The notes: generated from the sequence alone by a model not told the origin. A stretch of DNA of 64,000 bases from Pseudomonas mosselii (GCF_005796105.1 NZ_VAUO01000005.1:267478-331477), one strand, 5' to 3'. Positions 53,936 through 63,964 are shown, counted from the first letter of the stretch. Program-made: numbers and translations.

Positions 53936-55307
53936 CAACGGAAGCCTGCGCGGTCGTTTGCTGGGCAACCTGGCGCTGTTGCTGGTGGTGCTGATGCTGG
54001 CCAGCGGCTTGAGCGCCTACTGGAACGGCCGCGAAGCGGCCGATACCGCCTACGACCGCACCCTGCTGGCCTCGGCGCGGACCATCGCCGCCGGCCTTTC
54101 GCAACGTGACGGCACCCTCAGTGCCGACGTGCCGTACGTGGCCCTGGATACCTTCGCCTACGACAGCGCCGGGCGTATCTACTACCAGGTGCTGGACATC
54201 AACCAGAAACTGATCTCCGGTTACGAGCGCCTGCCACCGCCACCGCCGGGCACACCGCGCACTGACGACTATCCGGCCTTGGCGCGTTTCTACAATGCCA
54301 CCTATCTGGGTCAGGACGTGCGGGTGGTGAGCTTGCTCAAGGCGGTCAGCGAGCCGAACATGAACGGCATGGCCGAGATCCGCGTCGCCGAAACCGAAGA
54401 GGCGCGGGTGCGCATGGCCCGCAGCCTGATGGCCGATACCCTGCTGCGTCTGGGCATGCTGGCGCTGGGTGCGCTGGGGCTGGTGTGGTTCGCCGTGAGC
54501 GCCGCCCTGCGGCCGTTGGAGCGCCTGCGCAGTGCCGTTGAGGAGCGCCAGCCTGACGACCTGCGGGCCTTGCCGGTGGTGCAGGTGCAACGCGAGCTGG
54601 GGCCGTTGGTGCGTGCGCTCAATCACTTTACCGAGCGCCTGCGAGGCCAGTTCGAGCGTCAAGCGCAGTTCATCGCCGATGCCGCCCACGAGCTGCGTAC
54701 GCCGTTGGCGGCGCTCAAGGCGCGGGTGGAGCTTGGGTTACGTTCCAAGGCGCCCGAGGAGTGGCGTCAGACCTTGGAGTCCGCGGTACAAGGGACCGAT
54801 CGGCTCACCCACCTGGCTAATCAGTTGCTGTCGCTGGCGCGGGTCGAGAACGGCGCTCGGGCCATCGCCGAAGGCGGCGCCCAGCGTCTTGATCTGAGCC
54901 AACTGGCGCGCGAGCTGGGGATGGCCATGGCGCCGTTGGCCCATGCCCGTGGCGTGGCCTTGGCGCTGGAGGCGCAGGCACCTGTATGGCTCAAGGGCGA
55001 GCCGACCCTGCTCAACGAACTGCTGAGCAACCTGGTGGACAACGCCTTGGCCCACACCCCTGCCGGAGGCGATGTGATCCTGCGCGTGTTGGCGCCAGCG
55101 GTGCTGGAGGTCGAAGATGATGGCCCTGGTATCCCTGAGGGCGAGCGCGAGCGGGTGTTCGAGCGTTTCTACCGGCGCAGTGCCCAAGGCAGCGGCTTGG
55201 GCCTGGCGATTGTCGGGGAGATCTGCCGGGCGCATCTGGCGCAGATCAGCCTGCACGATGGTGAGCGAGGCGGGTTGAAGGTACGGGTGAGTTTCATCGC
55301 CGATTGA
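53928..55307 (+). CDS. tctE: Sensor histidine kinase for tricarboxylate uptake
   Basis: 459 residues. Starts MRDNGSLRGRLLGNLALLL, overlapping tctD by 8 bp (ATGCGTGA); the longer upstream frame lies inside tctD. TM1 at about 9-26, a periplasmic part of about 140 residues with a Pro-rich PPPPPGTPR loop, TM2 at about 165-185, HAMP-like linker, DAAHELRTPLAA phospho-acceptor box, N-box NELLSNLVDNALAHT and G-box GSGLGLAIVGEI. Confidence 0.92.
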   Translation: MRDNGSLRGRLLGNLALLLVVLMLASGLSAYWNGREAADTAYDRTLLASARTIAAGLSQRDGTLSADVPYVALDTFAYDSAGRIYYQVLDINQKLISGYERLPPPPPGTPRTDDYPALARFYNATYLGQDVRVVSLLKAVSEPNMNGMAEIRVAETEEARVRMARSLMADTLLRLGMLALGALGLVWFAVSAALRPLERLRSAVEERQPDDLRALPVVQVQRELGPLVRALNHFTERLRGQFERQAQFIADAAHELRTPLAALKARVELGLRSKAPEEWRQTLESAVQGTDRLTHLANQLLSLARVENGARAIAEGGAQRLDLSQLARELGMAMAPLAHARGVALALEAQAPVWLKGEPTLLNELLSNLVDNALAHTPAGGDVILRVLAPAVLEVEDDGPGIPEGERERVFERFYRRSAQGSGLGLAIVGEICRAHLAQISLHDGERGGLKVRVSFIAD

Positions 55308-55355
55308 GCGGCGGGCCTGCGTTGTAGTGCGCGGCGCCCAGGTCGGACAGCGCTT

Positions 55356-56162
55356 TCAGCGCAACATGCTGCGCGCGTCCAGCAACTCGTCCATCTCCAG
55401 CTCGGTGCCGAAGGGCAGCCCAAGGTGTCGGTAGGCGGGCAGGGCGGCGAGCGGACGGCTGCGCCCGCGCTGGCTGATGCAGCGGGCGATCTGGACCACG
55501 TCGATGTAGTCGATCTGGTCGGTGCGCCGATCGAGGTCCTGGACCTGGCTGGGCAGGTTCACCAGTTGCTCGGGGAACTCCCAGGCGCTGAGGATCTTGT
55601 CACCCAGCGCCGGCTGGATCTGCTCGATCACATAATGCAGGCAGACCGGGTCCGAGAGCAGCTCGTTGTGCTCCTCGGCGTAGATCAGTACCGGCAGGGC
55701 GCCGATCTGGTGAACCAGCCCGCCCAAGGCCGCCTGGTCGGGTTTGAGTGTGGTGTGGCGTCGGCATACTTCGTAGCTGATGCCTGCAACTTCAAGGCTA
55801 TTGGTCCATATATCGCGTAACTTCGTTTCGACTGCCGGCGCTCGGGCGTGGAAGATCTGCTCGATCACCAGACCGATGGCCAGGTTGCTGCTGTAGTTGA
55901 TGCCCAGCCGTGTGATGGCGGTATGCAGGTCGGTGACCTCGACGGCGGCGCGCAGCAGCGGGCTGTTGACCACCTTGATCAGGCGCGCCGACAAGGCGGC
56001 GTCGCGGCCGATCACTTTGCTAAGGGCCGAGACACTGATCTCGCTGTCCTCGGCCGCCTCGCGGATGCTCAGGGCGACCTCTGGTAGGGTCGGCAGGACC
56101 AGGTCGTCGTTGTCGATGGCTGCCAGCAATTGTGCTTGGACCATCTCGGCCAGCTTGTTCAT
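55356..56162 (-). CDS. HDOD-domain signalling protein
   Basis: 268 residues of a single HDOD domain (about 20-215): LPTLPEVALSIREAAEDSEI, SKVIGRDAALSARLIKVVNS and HQIGALPVLIYAEEHNEL. The HD metal residues are degraded (HQ rather than HD), as in HDOD, so no phosphodiesterase activity is expected. Such proteins act as scaffolds in signalling. Not clearly part of an operon; ygfZ is upstream on the same strand behind a hairpin at 56191-56210. Confidence 0.85.
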   Translation of the reverse strand: MNKLAEMVQAQLLAAIDNDDLVLPTLPEVALSIREAAEDSEISVSALSKVIGRDAALSARLIKVVNSPLLRAAVEVTDLHTAITRLGINYSSNLAIGLVIEQIFHARAPAVETKLRDIWTNSLEVAGISYEVCRRHTTLKPDQAALGGLVHQIGALPVLIYAEEHNELLSDPVCLHYVIEQIQPALGDKILSAWEFPEQLVNLPSQVQDLDRRTDQIDYIDVVQIARCISQRGRSRPLAALPAYRHLGLPFGTELEMDELLDARSMLR

Positions 56163-56190
56163 GGGACTTCTCTACCGCAAAGGTGGTGCG

Positions 56191-56210
56191 GCCCCGCAGG
56201 CAGGCGGGGC
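56191..56210 (-). terminator. Hairpin between ygfZ and the HDOD gene
   Basis: GCCCCGC / GCGGGGC stem with a 6-nt loop, 8 bp past the ygfZ stop. No T-tract, so possibly only an attenuating or Rho-linked end. Confidence 0.45.
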
Positions 56211-56217
56211 GGGCTGG

Positions 56218-57159
56218 TCAGCGCTGGATTTCCCGGTCGCGGTCCAGTTCGTAAGGCAGGTCGAGCAGTGTCAGGCGTGGGCCTTGAAGGTCGCCCAGGT
56301 GCAGGTTGTCGTCGGCCACCGCCTCGGCGCTGAGCACCGCCAGCAGCTCGATGCCATGACCGGTGGACGCGGCGATCACCACCTCGCCGACCGATGAACC
56401 GTGAGTAGGCGAGAAGATCTCGGCGCCCGGTGCCGGCAGCTCGGTCTGCTCTAGGGCCAGGCGGTACTGGCGACGCTTGAGCTTGCCCAGGTACTGCATA
56501 CGCGCGACGATTTCCTGCCCGGTGTAGCAGCCTTTCTTGAAGCTCACGCCATCGACTGCTTGCAGGTTGATCATTTGCGGGATGAACAGCTCGCGGGTCG
56601 GGCCCATTACCTGGCCAATGCCTGCGCGCACCTGGCCGAGCAGCCAGTCGTTGAGCGTGCCTTTGGGCAGTGTGGGGGCGAGCTGTTCACGCACCTGCGT
56701 GGCCTGTTCGGCCGCCACCCACAGCTCGGCGCGCTGGGCGCTGGCGCGGATGGCGAACAGGCGTTCATGGCGAACCGTCGCCCCCGGGCTGTCCGGCAGG
56801 GCCAGGCCCAGTGCCTGCAACGCGCTATCGCCGTGTTGCAGGCCGAAGCGTACCCAGGCGGCGCTCTCGTCGGTGAGGGTGGCTTTGGAGAACACGGCGT
56901 ACTTCTTGAGGTCGGCCAGTTGCGCTTCGAGCAGCTCGCTGGCCATTGCCAGGAGGTAGCCGTTGCCCTCAGGCACGATGCGGAAGCTGGACTGCATGCG
57001 CCCCTTGACCATGCAGCGTGCGCCCAAGCTGGCATACGCGTCGCTGAGGTAGTTGATGTTGCAGGTCAGCTGGCCTTGCAGGAATTTGCCGGCATCGGAG
57101 CCGCGGACGGCGAGGACGCCCTCGTGGGCGAGCGTACAGAAGAAAGCGGAATCGGCCAT
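56218..57159 (-). CDS. ygfZ: Folate-dependent Fe-S cluster repair/assembly protein YgfZ
   Basis: 313 residues, GcvT-like fold. The family signature KGCYTGQEIVAR contains Cys211, and the N-terminal GSDAGKFLQGQLTCNI segment is typical. It binds tetrahydrofolate and aids assembly of some iron-sulfur enzymes. Divergent from sdhE, as in many proteobacteria. Confidence 0.9.
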   Translation of the reverse strand: MADSAFFCTLAHEGVLAVRGSDAGKFLQGQLTCNINYLSDAYASLGARCMVKGRMQSSFRIVPEGNGYLLAMASELLEAQLADLKKYAVFSKATLTDESAAWVRFGLQHGDSALQALGLALPDSPGATVRHERLFAIRASAQRAELWVAAEQATQVREQLAPTLPKGTLNDWLLGQVRAGIGQVMGPTRELFIPQMINLQAVDGVSFKKGCYTGQEIVARMQYLGKLKRRQYRLALEQTELPAPGAEIFSPTHGSSVGEVVIAASTGHGIELLAVLSAEAVADDNLHLGDLQGPRLTLLDLPYELDRDREIQR

Positions 57160-57293
57160 GGGTCATCGCGGTGGCTTAAAGACTGGCGGTCATCATAGAA
57201 CGGCGGTAACAAAATAGGTAGGTGACTAGACCAACGCCCGGTGTCGCTTCGTCTGCGTCGCGGTATACTGCGCGACCATTCGAGGAGGGCCCC

Positions 57294-57548
57294 ATGGTCG
57301 AACAAACTGAACTCAATCGGCTTTTCTGGCACAGCCGTCGTGGCATGCTGGAACTGGACGTGCTGCTGGTGCCTTTCACCCAGGAGGTCTACCCCACCCT
57401 GAGCGAGACCGACCGCGAGCTGTATGTGCGCCTGTTGAGCTGCGAGGATCAGGACATGTTTGGCTGGTTCATGGAGCGCACCGAGTCCGAAGACCCCGAG
57501 CTTCAGCGTATGGTGCGGATCATTCTGGACCGTGTTCAGCCCAAGTGA
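57294..57548 (+). CDS. sdhE: Succinate dehydrogenase flavinylation factor
   Basis: 84 residues, YgfY/SdhE family, with the FAD-attachment motif RRGMLELD and the [10 protein letters not shown] segment. Promotes covalent FAD attachment to SdhA. Strong GAGGAGG ribosome site; a -10-like TATACT at 57264-57269 lies 25 bp upstream of the start. It pairs with ygfX, which overlaps its 3' end by 17 bp, and with divergent ygfZ. Confidence 0.92.
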   Translation: MVEQTELNRLFWHSRRGMLELDVLLVPFTQEVYPTLSETDRELYVRLLSCEDQDMFGWFMERTESEDPELQRMVRIILDRVQPK

Positions 57549-57984
57549 TGGTTTCGAGTGCCACTGGCACGGCTCGCGCCGGCTGTTGGTGCTCTACCTC
57601 GCATGCCAGGCTCTGGCGCTGGCGGCATTGTGGCTGAGTGCTCTGCCTGGGTGGGTATGCCTGGCTGTACTGGGTGCCTGCATTGCCCACGCGGGCTGGG
57701 CCATTCCCCGTCGTATCCTGTTGAGTCACCCGCACGCCATCACGGGGCTACGCCGCGACGCGCTTGGCTGGTGGGTGTTCAGCCGTTCGCAGGGGTGGCA
57801 GTCGGTGCGCTTGCGCCGCGACAGTGTTGCGGTGCCACGCTGCGTGGTGCTGCGTTTCGCCCGTGAAGGGCGCTGGTGGACTGAATCCCAGTGCATCGCG
57901 CAGGATGCACTGGACCTTGAGCAGCACCGCCGTTTACGGGTCAGGCTCAAGTTCGGTCGGCGCCGCTGGGCATGCGGCGCCTGA
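57532..57984 (+). CDS. ygfX: YgfX-family membrane protein
   Basis: 150 residues from a GTG start overlapping sdhE; two membrane segments at about 17-37 and 38-56 followed by a soluble domain. sdhE-ygfX is a conserved pair; in E. coli YgfX (CptA) was reported as a toxin affecting cytoskeletal proteins, with SdhE (CptB) as its partner, though that role is disputed. No ATG is available in the needed region, so the exact start is uncertain. Confidence 0.75.
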   Translation: MFSPSDGFECHWHGSRRLLVLYLACQALALAALWLSALPGWVCLAVLGACIAHAGWAIPRRILLSHPHAITGLRRDALGWWVFSRSQGWQSVRLRRDSVAVPRCVVLRFAREGRWWTESQCIAQDALDLEQHRRLRVRLKFGRRRWACGA

Positions 57985-57985
57985 T

Positions 57986-59590
57986 TCAGGTCGGGCTGAG
58001 AACCGTATCCACCGCCTTTGGCAGCATGCCTGGATAATCCAGGGTGTAATGCAGTCCACGGCTTTCCTTGCGCTGCATCGCCGAGCGGATCATCAGCTCG
58101 GCCACCTGGGCCAGGTTGCGCAGTTCGATCAGGTCGCGGCTGACCTTGTAGTTGCTGTAGAACTCGTCGATCTCGGCAAGCAGCATGCGTACCCGGTGCT
58201 CGGCGCGTTGCAAGCGCTTGCTGGTGCGCACGATGCCCACGTAGTCCCACATGAATCGCCGCAGCTCGTCCCAGTTGTGGGCGATGATCACATCCTCGTC
58301 AGAATCGGTGACTTGGCTTGCGTCCCAGCAGGGCAGGGCGCGTGGCATGCCGACCGTTTCCAGGTGCGCCTGGATGTCCGTCGCGGCGGCGCGGCCATAC
58401 ACGAAGCATTCGAGCAATGAGTTGCTGGCCATGCGATTAGCGCCATGCAGGCCGGTGAAACTGGTCTCGCCAATCGCGTAGAGCCCCGGCACGTCGGTGT
58501 GGCCGCGATCGTCCACCATCACGCCGCCACAGGTGTAATGCGCCGCAGGTACTACCGGGATGGGTTGACGGGTGATATCGATGCCAAAGGTCAGGCAGCG
58601 CTCGTAGACGGTGGGGAAGTGGCTCTTGATGAAGTCGGCCGGCTTGTGGGTAATGTCCAGGTACACGCAATCCACACCCAGGCGCTTCATCTCGTGGTCG
58701 ATGGCGCGGGCGACGATGTCGCGTGGGGCCAGTTCTTCACGGGGGTCGAAGCGCGGCATGAAGCGCTCGCCATTGGGCAGGCGCAGCAGGGCGCCTTCGC
58801 CACGCAAGGCTTCGGTGATCAGGAAGCTTTTGGCTTGCGGGTGGTACAGGCAGGTGGGGTGGAACTGATTGAACTCAAGGTTCGCTACCCGGCAGCCTGC
58901 ACGCCAGGCCATGGCGATGCCGTCGCCACAGGCGCCGTCTGGGTTGCTGGTATACAGGTAGACCTTGGCTGCGCCGCCGGTGGCCAGTACGGTGAAGCGC
59001 GCGCCGAAGGTGTCCACTTCGCCACTGTTGCGGTTGAGCACGTAGGCCCCCAGGCAGCGTTCGCCTGGCAGGCCGAGGCGGCGCTCGGTGATCAGGTCGA
59101 CTGCCACGCGCTGCTCCAGCAGCTCGATGTTCGGGCGCCGGCGAGCTTGCTCGAGCAACGTGGTGAAAATGGCTGCCCCGGTCGCGTCGGCGGCATGGAT
59201 GATGCGCCGATGGCTGTGGCCGCCTTCACGGGTTAAGTGAAATTCGAAACCGCCGTCGTCGACACTGGCGTGTTCGTCGCGGGTGAACGGCACGCCTTGT
59301 TCGATCAACCATTCGATGGCCTGGCGGCTGTTCTCGACGGTGAAGCGAACCGCGTCTTCATGGCACAGGCCGCCGCCTGCGTTGAGGGTGTCCTCGACAT
59401 GCGACTGCACCGTATCGGTGTCGTCCAGCACCGCGGCTACGCCGCCCTGTGCCCAGAAGGTCGAGCCATTGGCCAGGTCACCCTTGCTCAGTACGGCAAT
59501 ACGCAGGTGATCCGGGAGGTTCAGTGCCAGGCTGAGACCGGCGGCACCACTGCCGATCACCAGGACATCATGTTGGAATTGTTGGCTCAT
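57986..59590 (-). CDS. nadB: L-aspartate oxidase
   Basis: 534-residue FAD enzyme that turns aspartate to iminoaspartate for NAD synthesis. N-terminal FAD site [15 protein letters not shown], then [20 protein letters not shown] (characteristic of NadB), HTVG-type region [19 protein letters not shown] and [16 protein letters not shown]. Closely related to SdhA but with the NadB-specific segments. Convergent with ygfX, divergent from algU. Confidence 0.95.
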   Translation of the reverse strand: MSQQFQHDVLVIGSGAAGLSLALNLPDHLRIAVLSKGDLANGSTFWAQGGVAAVLDDTDTVQSHVEDTLNAGGGLCHEDAVRFTVENSRQAIEWLIEQGVPFTRDEHASVDDGGFEFHLTREGGHSHRRIIHAADATGAAIFTTLLEQARRRPNIELLEQRVAVDLITERRLGLPGERCLGAYVLNRNSGEVDTFGARFTVLATGGAAKVYLYTSNPDGACGDGIAMAWRAGCRVANLEFNQFHPTCLYHPQAKSFLITEALRGEGALLRLPNGERFMPRFDPREELAPRDIVARAIDHEMKRLGVDCVYLDITHKPADFIKSHFPTVYERCLTFGIDITRQPIPVVPAAHYTCGGVMVDDRGHTDVPGLYAIGETSFTGLHGANRMASNSLLECFVYGRAAATDIQAHLETVGMPRALPCWDASQVTDSDEDVIIAHNWDELRRFMWDYVGIVRTSKRLQRAEHRVRMLLAEIDEFYSNYKVSRDLIELRNLAQVAELMIRSAMQRKESRGLHYTLDYPGMLPKAVDTVLSPT

Positions 59591-60026
59591 GTCGGGACAC
59601 TAGTAATCTTCGAAGGGGGCACGGCACAATAGTCGCGCGCAGATGGCATTGTGAAACTATCGTGAAGCCTTGCCGGGATGCCTTTATAGCAGCCCTGGGT
59701 GCCTGATTTCCAATGGCACCTGCGAGGCTCGGGCGATCTTTTTGGGAACTTTCCTACAGCCCTGGAAATCCTAAGAAGGCTGCCCGCACGCCACAGTTTG
59801 CCGCGGCGACGCAGGGCGGCAGCTCTATCTTGGGCTGGCACCTGTGTAATGAAACCAGATTATCGACGCAGTCGGCGCTGACCGTTCTGCGACTTTCGTG
59901 TGAGCCGACCAAGGGCCGCAGGAAACTTGCTTGGAGGGGAGAACTTTTGCGTAAAGCCCGAGTCTATGGTTGCAAGCCTGAGCGATGGCTGCTGCAACGC
60001 TCCTTCGAGCTCATTGAGGAGTGTTC
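59591..60026. other. nadB-algU divergent control region
   Basis: 436 bp holding promoters for both genes. The clearest element is the AlgU-type promoter at 59941-59966. The segment 59690-59800 shows no recognisable RNA or gene. Reading frames across it have poor codon use. Confidence 0.5.
59941..59966 (+). promoter_or_regulatory. AlgU-dependent (sigma-E type) promoter of algU
   Basis: GAACTT at 59941-59946, a 16-bp spacer, and TCTA at 59963-59966 match the sigma-22/sigma-E consensus GAACTT-N16/17-TCTGA with one change. About 60 bp before the algU ATG. This is the expected autoregulatory promoter. Confidence 0.88.
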
Positions 60027-60608
60027 ATGCTAACCCAGGAAGAGGATCAGCAGCTTGTCGAGCGCGTGCAGCGTGGCGACAGGCGAGCGTTCGATCTGTT
60101 GGTGCTGAAGTACCAGCACAAGATTCTCGGGTTGATCGTGCGTTTCGTACACGACACCCATGAAGCGCAAGACGTGGCGCAGGAGGCCTTCATCAAGGCC
60201 TACCGGGCGCTGGGGAATTTCCGTGGTGACAGCGCGTTCTATACGTGGTTGTACCGCATCGCCATCAACACGGCGAAGAACTATCTGGTGTCCCGTGGAA
60301 GACGGCCGCCAGACAGTGATGTTAGCTCCGAGGATGCGGAGTTTTACGACGGCGATCATGGTCTCAAGGATCTCGAGTCCCCAGAGCGCTCGTTGTTGCG
60401 GGATGAAATCGAAGGCACTGTCCATCGCACCATCCAGCAACTGCCGGAAGATTTGCGTACGGCCCTGACGCTGCGCGAGTTCGATGGTCTGAGTTACGAA
60501 GACATTGCCAGCGTCATGCAATGTCCAGTGGGTACCGTGCGCTCTCGAATCTTCCGCGCTCGGGAGGCCATAGACAAAGCCCTGCAACCCCTGTTGCAGG
60601 ACACCTGA
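60027..60608 (+). CDS. algU: ECF sigma factor AlgU (RpoE/sigma-22)
   Basis: 193 residues, the exact AlgU length. Region 2 (about 20-90; LVLKYQHKILGLIVRFVHDT, then AQDVAQEAFIKAYRAL) and region 4 (about 130-185; GLSYEDIASVMQCPVGTVRS) are clear. It directs envelope-stress and alginate genes and is held by MucA. First gene of algU-mucA-mucB-mucD; an autoregulatory promoter lies upstream. Confidence 0.97.
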   Translation: MLTQEEDQQLVERVQRGDRRAFDLLVLKYQHKILGLIVRFVHDTHEAQDVAQEAFIKAYRALGNFRGDSAFYTWLYRIAINTAKNYLVSRGRRPPDSDVSSEDAEFYDGDHGLKDLESPERSLLRDEIEGTVHRTIQQLPEDLRTALTLREFDGLSYEDIASVMQCPVGTVRSRIFRAREAIDKALQPLLQDT

Positions 60609-60639
60609 GACAGCGGCGACAGCCAAGAGAGGAACCGCC

Positions 60640-61230
60640 ATGAGTCGTGAAGCTTTGCAGGAATCGCTGTCCGCGGTAATGGATAACGAAGCGGACGAAC
60701 TGGAACTGCGTCGCGTGCTGAATGCCGCCGACGATGCCGAAACCCGTGCCACCTGGTCGCGTTACCAGGTAGCGCGTGCGGCGATGCACAAGGAATTGCT
60801 GCTGCCTAAGCTGGATATCGCCTCGGCGGTTAGCGCAGCGTTGGCCGATGAGGCCGTGCCGGCCAAGGTCAAGCAGGGCCCATGGCGCAGCCTCGGCCGT
60901 CTGGCCGTTGCAGCCTCGGTCACGGTTGCCGTACTGGCAGGCGTACGTTTCTACAACCAAGATGAGATCAGCGGCGCCGAACTGGCCGCGCAGCAGCCTG
61001 CCCAGCAAGGTCTGAGCATGCCACAGGCGCAAGGACCGGCCGTGCTGGCAGGTTACAGTGAAAGCAGCGAACAACCGACCGGCCCGATGGCTAACGGTGT
61101 ATTGCAGAACCAAGCCGGCTGGGATCAGCGTCTGCCAGGCTACCTGCGCCAGCATGCCCAGGAGTCTGCGCTCAAGGGCACCGAGACCGCTCTGCCTTAC
61201 GCACGCGCCGCTAGCCTGGAAAATCGCTAA
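60640..61230 (+). CDS. mucA: Anti-sigma factor MucA
   Basis: 196 residues. N-terminal AlgU-binding domain (1-75; MSREALQESLSAVMDNEADE), one membrane segment at about 85-103, and a periplasmic tail that is the target of regulated proteolysis. It ends normally; no frameshift of the mucA22 kind is seen. 31 bp after algU; 12 bp before mucB. Confidence 0.95.
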   Translation: MSREALQESLSAVMDNEADELELRRVLNAADDAETRATWSRYQVARAAMHKELLLPKLDIASAVSAALADEAVPAKVKQGPWRSLGRLAVAASVTVAVLAGVRFYNQDEISGAELAAQQPAQQGLSMPQAQGPAVLAGYSESSEQPTGPMANGVLQNQAGWDQRLPGYLRQHAQESALKGTETALPYARAASLENR

Positions 61231-61242
61231 TTAAGGAGGATC

Positions 61243-62208
61243 ATGCGCGCGCTCCCTCTCCTGTCGCTGCTGCTCGGCAGCAGTCTGACGGTGCAGGCCC
61301 TGGCGGCCAATTCCTCGCCCGAGGCCAGCGAATGGTTGAACAAGCTGGCGCGGGCAGAACAGACGCAGAGCTACCAGGGTTCGTTCGTCTATGAGCGCAA
61401 TGGCAGCTTCTCCAGCCACGATATCTGGCACCGCGTCCAGAATGGCAAGGTCAGCGAGCGGCTATTGCAGCTCGACGGCTCGGCGCAGGAGATCGTACGC
61501 GTCGATGGTAAGGTGCAATGCGTGAGCGGTGCACTGGCCAGCGGCGTGGGTATTCCTCCCGATTCGGCTGCGCGTGTGCTCGATCCCCTGAAGCTGATGA
61601 GTTGGTACGACCTGAGTGTCGCGGGTAAATCCCGCGTCGCCGGGCGCGATGCGGTGATCGTCACGCTCACCCCGCGCGACCAGCATCGCTACGCGTTCGA
61701 AATGCACCTGGATCGCCAGACCGGCCTGCCGCTGCGCTCGTTGATGATCAACGACAAGGGGCAGTTGCTTGAGCGTTTCCAGATGACGCGCCTGGACACC
61801 GAGGATGCGCTAAGCGATGCCGACCTGACCGGCAGTGCTGCCTGCAAGCCTGTCGAAGCGGTGCCCGCTACGACCGCTCAAGCTGTCGCGGGATGGCGAT
61901 CGGACTGGCTGCCCCCTGGTTTCGAACTGATCAACAGCAGTGTGCGTCGTGATCCGGCGCGCAAGAGCACGGTCAGCAGCCTGATGTACGACGATGGCTT
62001 GGCGCGCTTCTCGGTGTTCCTTGAGCCGGTCGCCGACGGTGCGGGTGCGGACACGCGCGCGCAATTGGGGCCGACCGTGGCGGTTTCGCGCCATCTCACT
62101 ACCCCCAAGGGCAAGATGATGGTGACCGTGGTGGGTGAGATTCCATTGGGTACTGCCGAGCGCGTGGCGTTGTCGATGCGCGCGCAAGATGCGCAGGCAC
62201 GTCAATGA
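61243..62208 (+). CDS. mucB: Periplasmic regulator MucB (RseB family)
   Basis: 321 residues; signal peptide MRALPLLSLLLGSSLTVQALA. Two RseB-like domains: an N-terminal lipid-sensing beta domain (about 30-200; SYQGSFVYERNGSFSSHDIW) and a smaller C-terminal domain (about 215-315). Guards MucA from proteolysis until lipid or LPS signals arrive. AAGGAGG site before the ATG. The next gene is mucD, so mucC is absent. Confidence 0.95.
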   Translation: MRALPLLSLLLGSSLTVQALAANSSPEASEWLNKLARAEQTQSYQGSFVYERNGSFSSHDIWHRVQNGKVSERLLQLDGSAQEIVRVDGKVQCVSGALASGVGIPPDSAARVLDPLKLMSWYDLSVAGKSRVAGRDAVIVTLTPRDQHRYAFEMHLDRQTGLPLRSLMINDKGQLLERFQMTRLDTEDALSDADLTGSAACKPVEAVPATTAQAVAGWRSDWLPPGFELINSSVRRDPARKSTVSSLMYDDGLARFSVFLEPVADGAGADTRAQLGPTVAVSRHLTTPKGKMMVTVVGEIPLGTAERVALSMRAQDAQARQ

Positions 62209-62375
62209 CGGCGCGCCTTCTGACAGCTTCTGTTACACAGAGCTGACATGAAATTAAAGCATTGTCATTTGCAATCCAGCGGCAAATTTTCTATAGGTCA
62301 GGCTTCTCGGAGTCTGGCCTTTGCTGTGTGTGCAGGGGTCTAACTGCTAACTACGCTCGTTGTGACGGGAGCCGT
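62209..62375. other. mucB-mucD gap
   Basis: 167 bp, where mucC would lie in P. aeruginosa. It contains an imperfect hairpin GGTCAGG / TCTGGCC around 62307-62331 and an AT-rich stretch (ATGAAATTAAAGCATTGTC), compatible with a separate mucD promoter. No residual mucC coding sequence seen. Confidence 0.55.
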
Positions 62376-63809
62376 ATGTCAATACCACGCTTGAAATCCT
62401 ACCTATCGATGTTCGCCGCCGTGCTGATGCTCGGTCAGGTGCTCACCGCCCAGGCCGAAGAATCGCTGCCGGACTTCACCACGCTGGTCGAGCAGGCCTC
62501 GCCTGCGGTAGTCAACATCAGCACCAAGCAGAAACTGCCGGATCGCCGCGTCGCGGCTGGGCAGATGCCCGACCTCGAAGGCTTGCCGCCGATGTTCCGC
62601 GAGTTCTTCGAGCGCAACATGCCGCAGCAGCCGCGCACGCCCCGTGGCGACCGTCAGCGTGAAGCGCAGTCGCTGGGCTCAGGTTTCATCATCTCCAGCG
62701 ATGGTTACGTGCTGACCAACAACCACGTGGTCGCCGACGCCGACGAGATCATCGTCCGCCTGTCCGACCGCAGCGAGCTGCAAGCCAAGCTGGTGGGCAC
62801 CGATCCACGCACCGACGTAGCCCTGCTCAAGGTCGATGGCAAGAACCTGCCGACCGTCAAATTGGGCGATTCCGAGAAGCTCAAGGTGGGTGAGTGGGTG
62901 CTGGCCATCGGTTCGCCGTTTGGCTTCGACCATTCGGTGACCAAGGGTATCGTCAGCGCCAAGGGACGCACCCTGCCTAACGACACCTATGTGCCATTCA
63001 TTCAGACCGACGTGGCGATCAACCCAGGTAACTCTGGCGGCCCGCTGTTCAACATGAAGGGCGAAGTGGTGGGGATCAACTCGCAGATCTTCACCCGCTC
63101 CGGTGGCTTCATGGGTCTGTCGTTCGCCATTCCGATCGACGTCGCCATCGATGTCTCCAATCAGCTCAAGAAAGACGGCAAGGTCAGCCGTGGCTGGCTG
63201 GGCGTGGTGATTCAGGAGGTCAACAAGGACCTGGCTGAATCCTTCGGCTTGGATAAGCCGGCCGGTGCGCTGGTTGCCCAGGTGCTGGAGAGCGGTCCTG
63301 CCGCCAAGGGGGGGCTGCAGGTGGGTGACGTTATCCTGAGCATGAACGGCCAGCCGATCGTCATGTCGGCTGACCTGCCGCACCTGGTCGGTAGCCTGAA
63401 AGACGGTGAGAAAGCCAAGCTGGAAATCATTCGTAACGGTAAGCGTCAGAACCTCGATGTGACCGTAGGCGCACTGCCGGACGACGATGCCGAGATTGCC
63501 GCCAGTGCCGAAGGCAGCACCGAGCGCAGCAGCAATCGCCTGGGGGTTGCGGTGTCCGACTTGACCGCCGAGCAGAAAAAATCCCTGGAGCTCAAGGGTG
63601 GCGTGGTCATCAAGGAAGTTCAGGATGGTCCGGCAGCGCTCATCGGCCTGCGTCCGGGCGATGTGATCAGTCACCTGAACAACCAGGCGATCGGCTCGGC
63701 CAAGGAGTTCACCGAGATTGCCAAGGAGTTGCCGAAGAACCGTTCGGTGTCCATGCGTGTGCTGCGTCAGGGGCGTGCGAGCTTCATTACCTTCAAGCTG
63801 GCTGAATAA
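62376..63809 (+). CDS. mucD: Periplasmic DegP-like serine protease MucD
   Basis: 477 residues. Signal peptide to about residue 27 (AQA-EES). Catalytic triad His117 (TNNHVVAD), Asp147 (RTDVALLKV) and Ser220 (GNSGGPLF), then two PDZ domains (about 270-360 and 380-470). Degrades misfolded envelope proteins and lowers AlgU activation. The start chosen has GGGAG upstream; 38 earlier codons lie in the intergenic gap after mucB. DNA beyond the stop is repeat-rich. Confidence 0.95.
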   Translation: MSIPRLKSYLSMFAAVLMLGQVLTAQAEESLPDFTTLVEQASPAVVNISTKQKLPDRRVAAGQMPDLEGLPPMFREFFERNMPQQPRTPRGDRQREAQSLGSGFIISSDGYVLTNNHVVADADEIIVRLSDRSELQAKLVGTDPRTDVALLKVDGKNLPTVKLGDSEKLKVGEWVLAIGSPFGFDHSVTKGIVSAKGRTLPNDTYVPFIQTDVAINPGNSGGPLFNMKGEVVGINSQIFTRSGGFMGLSFAIPIDVAIDVSNQLKKDGKVSRGWLGVVIQEVNKDLAESFGLDKPAGALVAQVLESGPAAKGGLQVGDVILSMNGQPIVMSADLPHLVGSLKDGEKAKLEIIRNGKRQNLDVTVGALPDDDAEIAASAEGSTERSSNRLGVAVSDLTAEQKKSLELKGGVVIKEVQDGPAALIGLRPGDVISHLNNQAIGSAKEFTEIAKELPKNRSVSMRVLRQGRASFITFKLAE

Positions 63810-63862
63810 GCCGGTATCGGGGTAGGAAAATTAAGCCTGTCAGTTAAGTCTTTGCAGTAGTT

Positions 63863-63964
63863 GGGGCCGCTTTGCGGCCCTTTCGCTGCACTAGGCCGCT
63901 CCTACAATGTCCGCGTAAGCCTGGGAAGTGTGTCGGCTTGCACAGTCGTGTAGGAGCGGCCTTG
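63863..63964. repeat. Long inverted-repeat element, interrupted at its right end
   Basis: The right-arm type segment (GGGGCCGCTTTGCGGCCC, then CTAGGCCGCTCCTACA) spans 63863-63906. The partner arm begins TGTAGGAGCGGCCTTG at 63949 but stops at 63964, where other copies continue with TGTCGCGAAAG. Confidence 0.8.
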
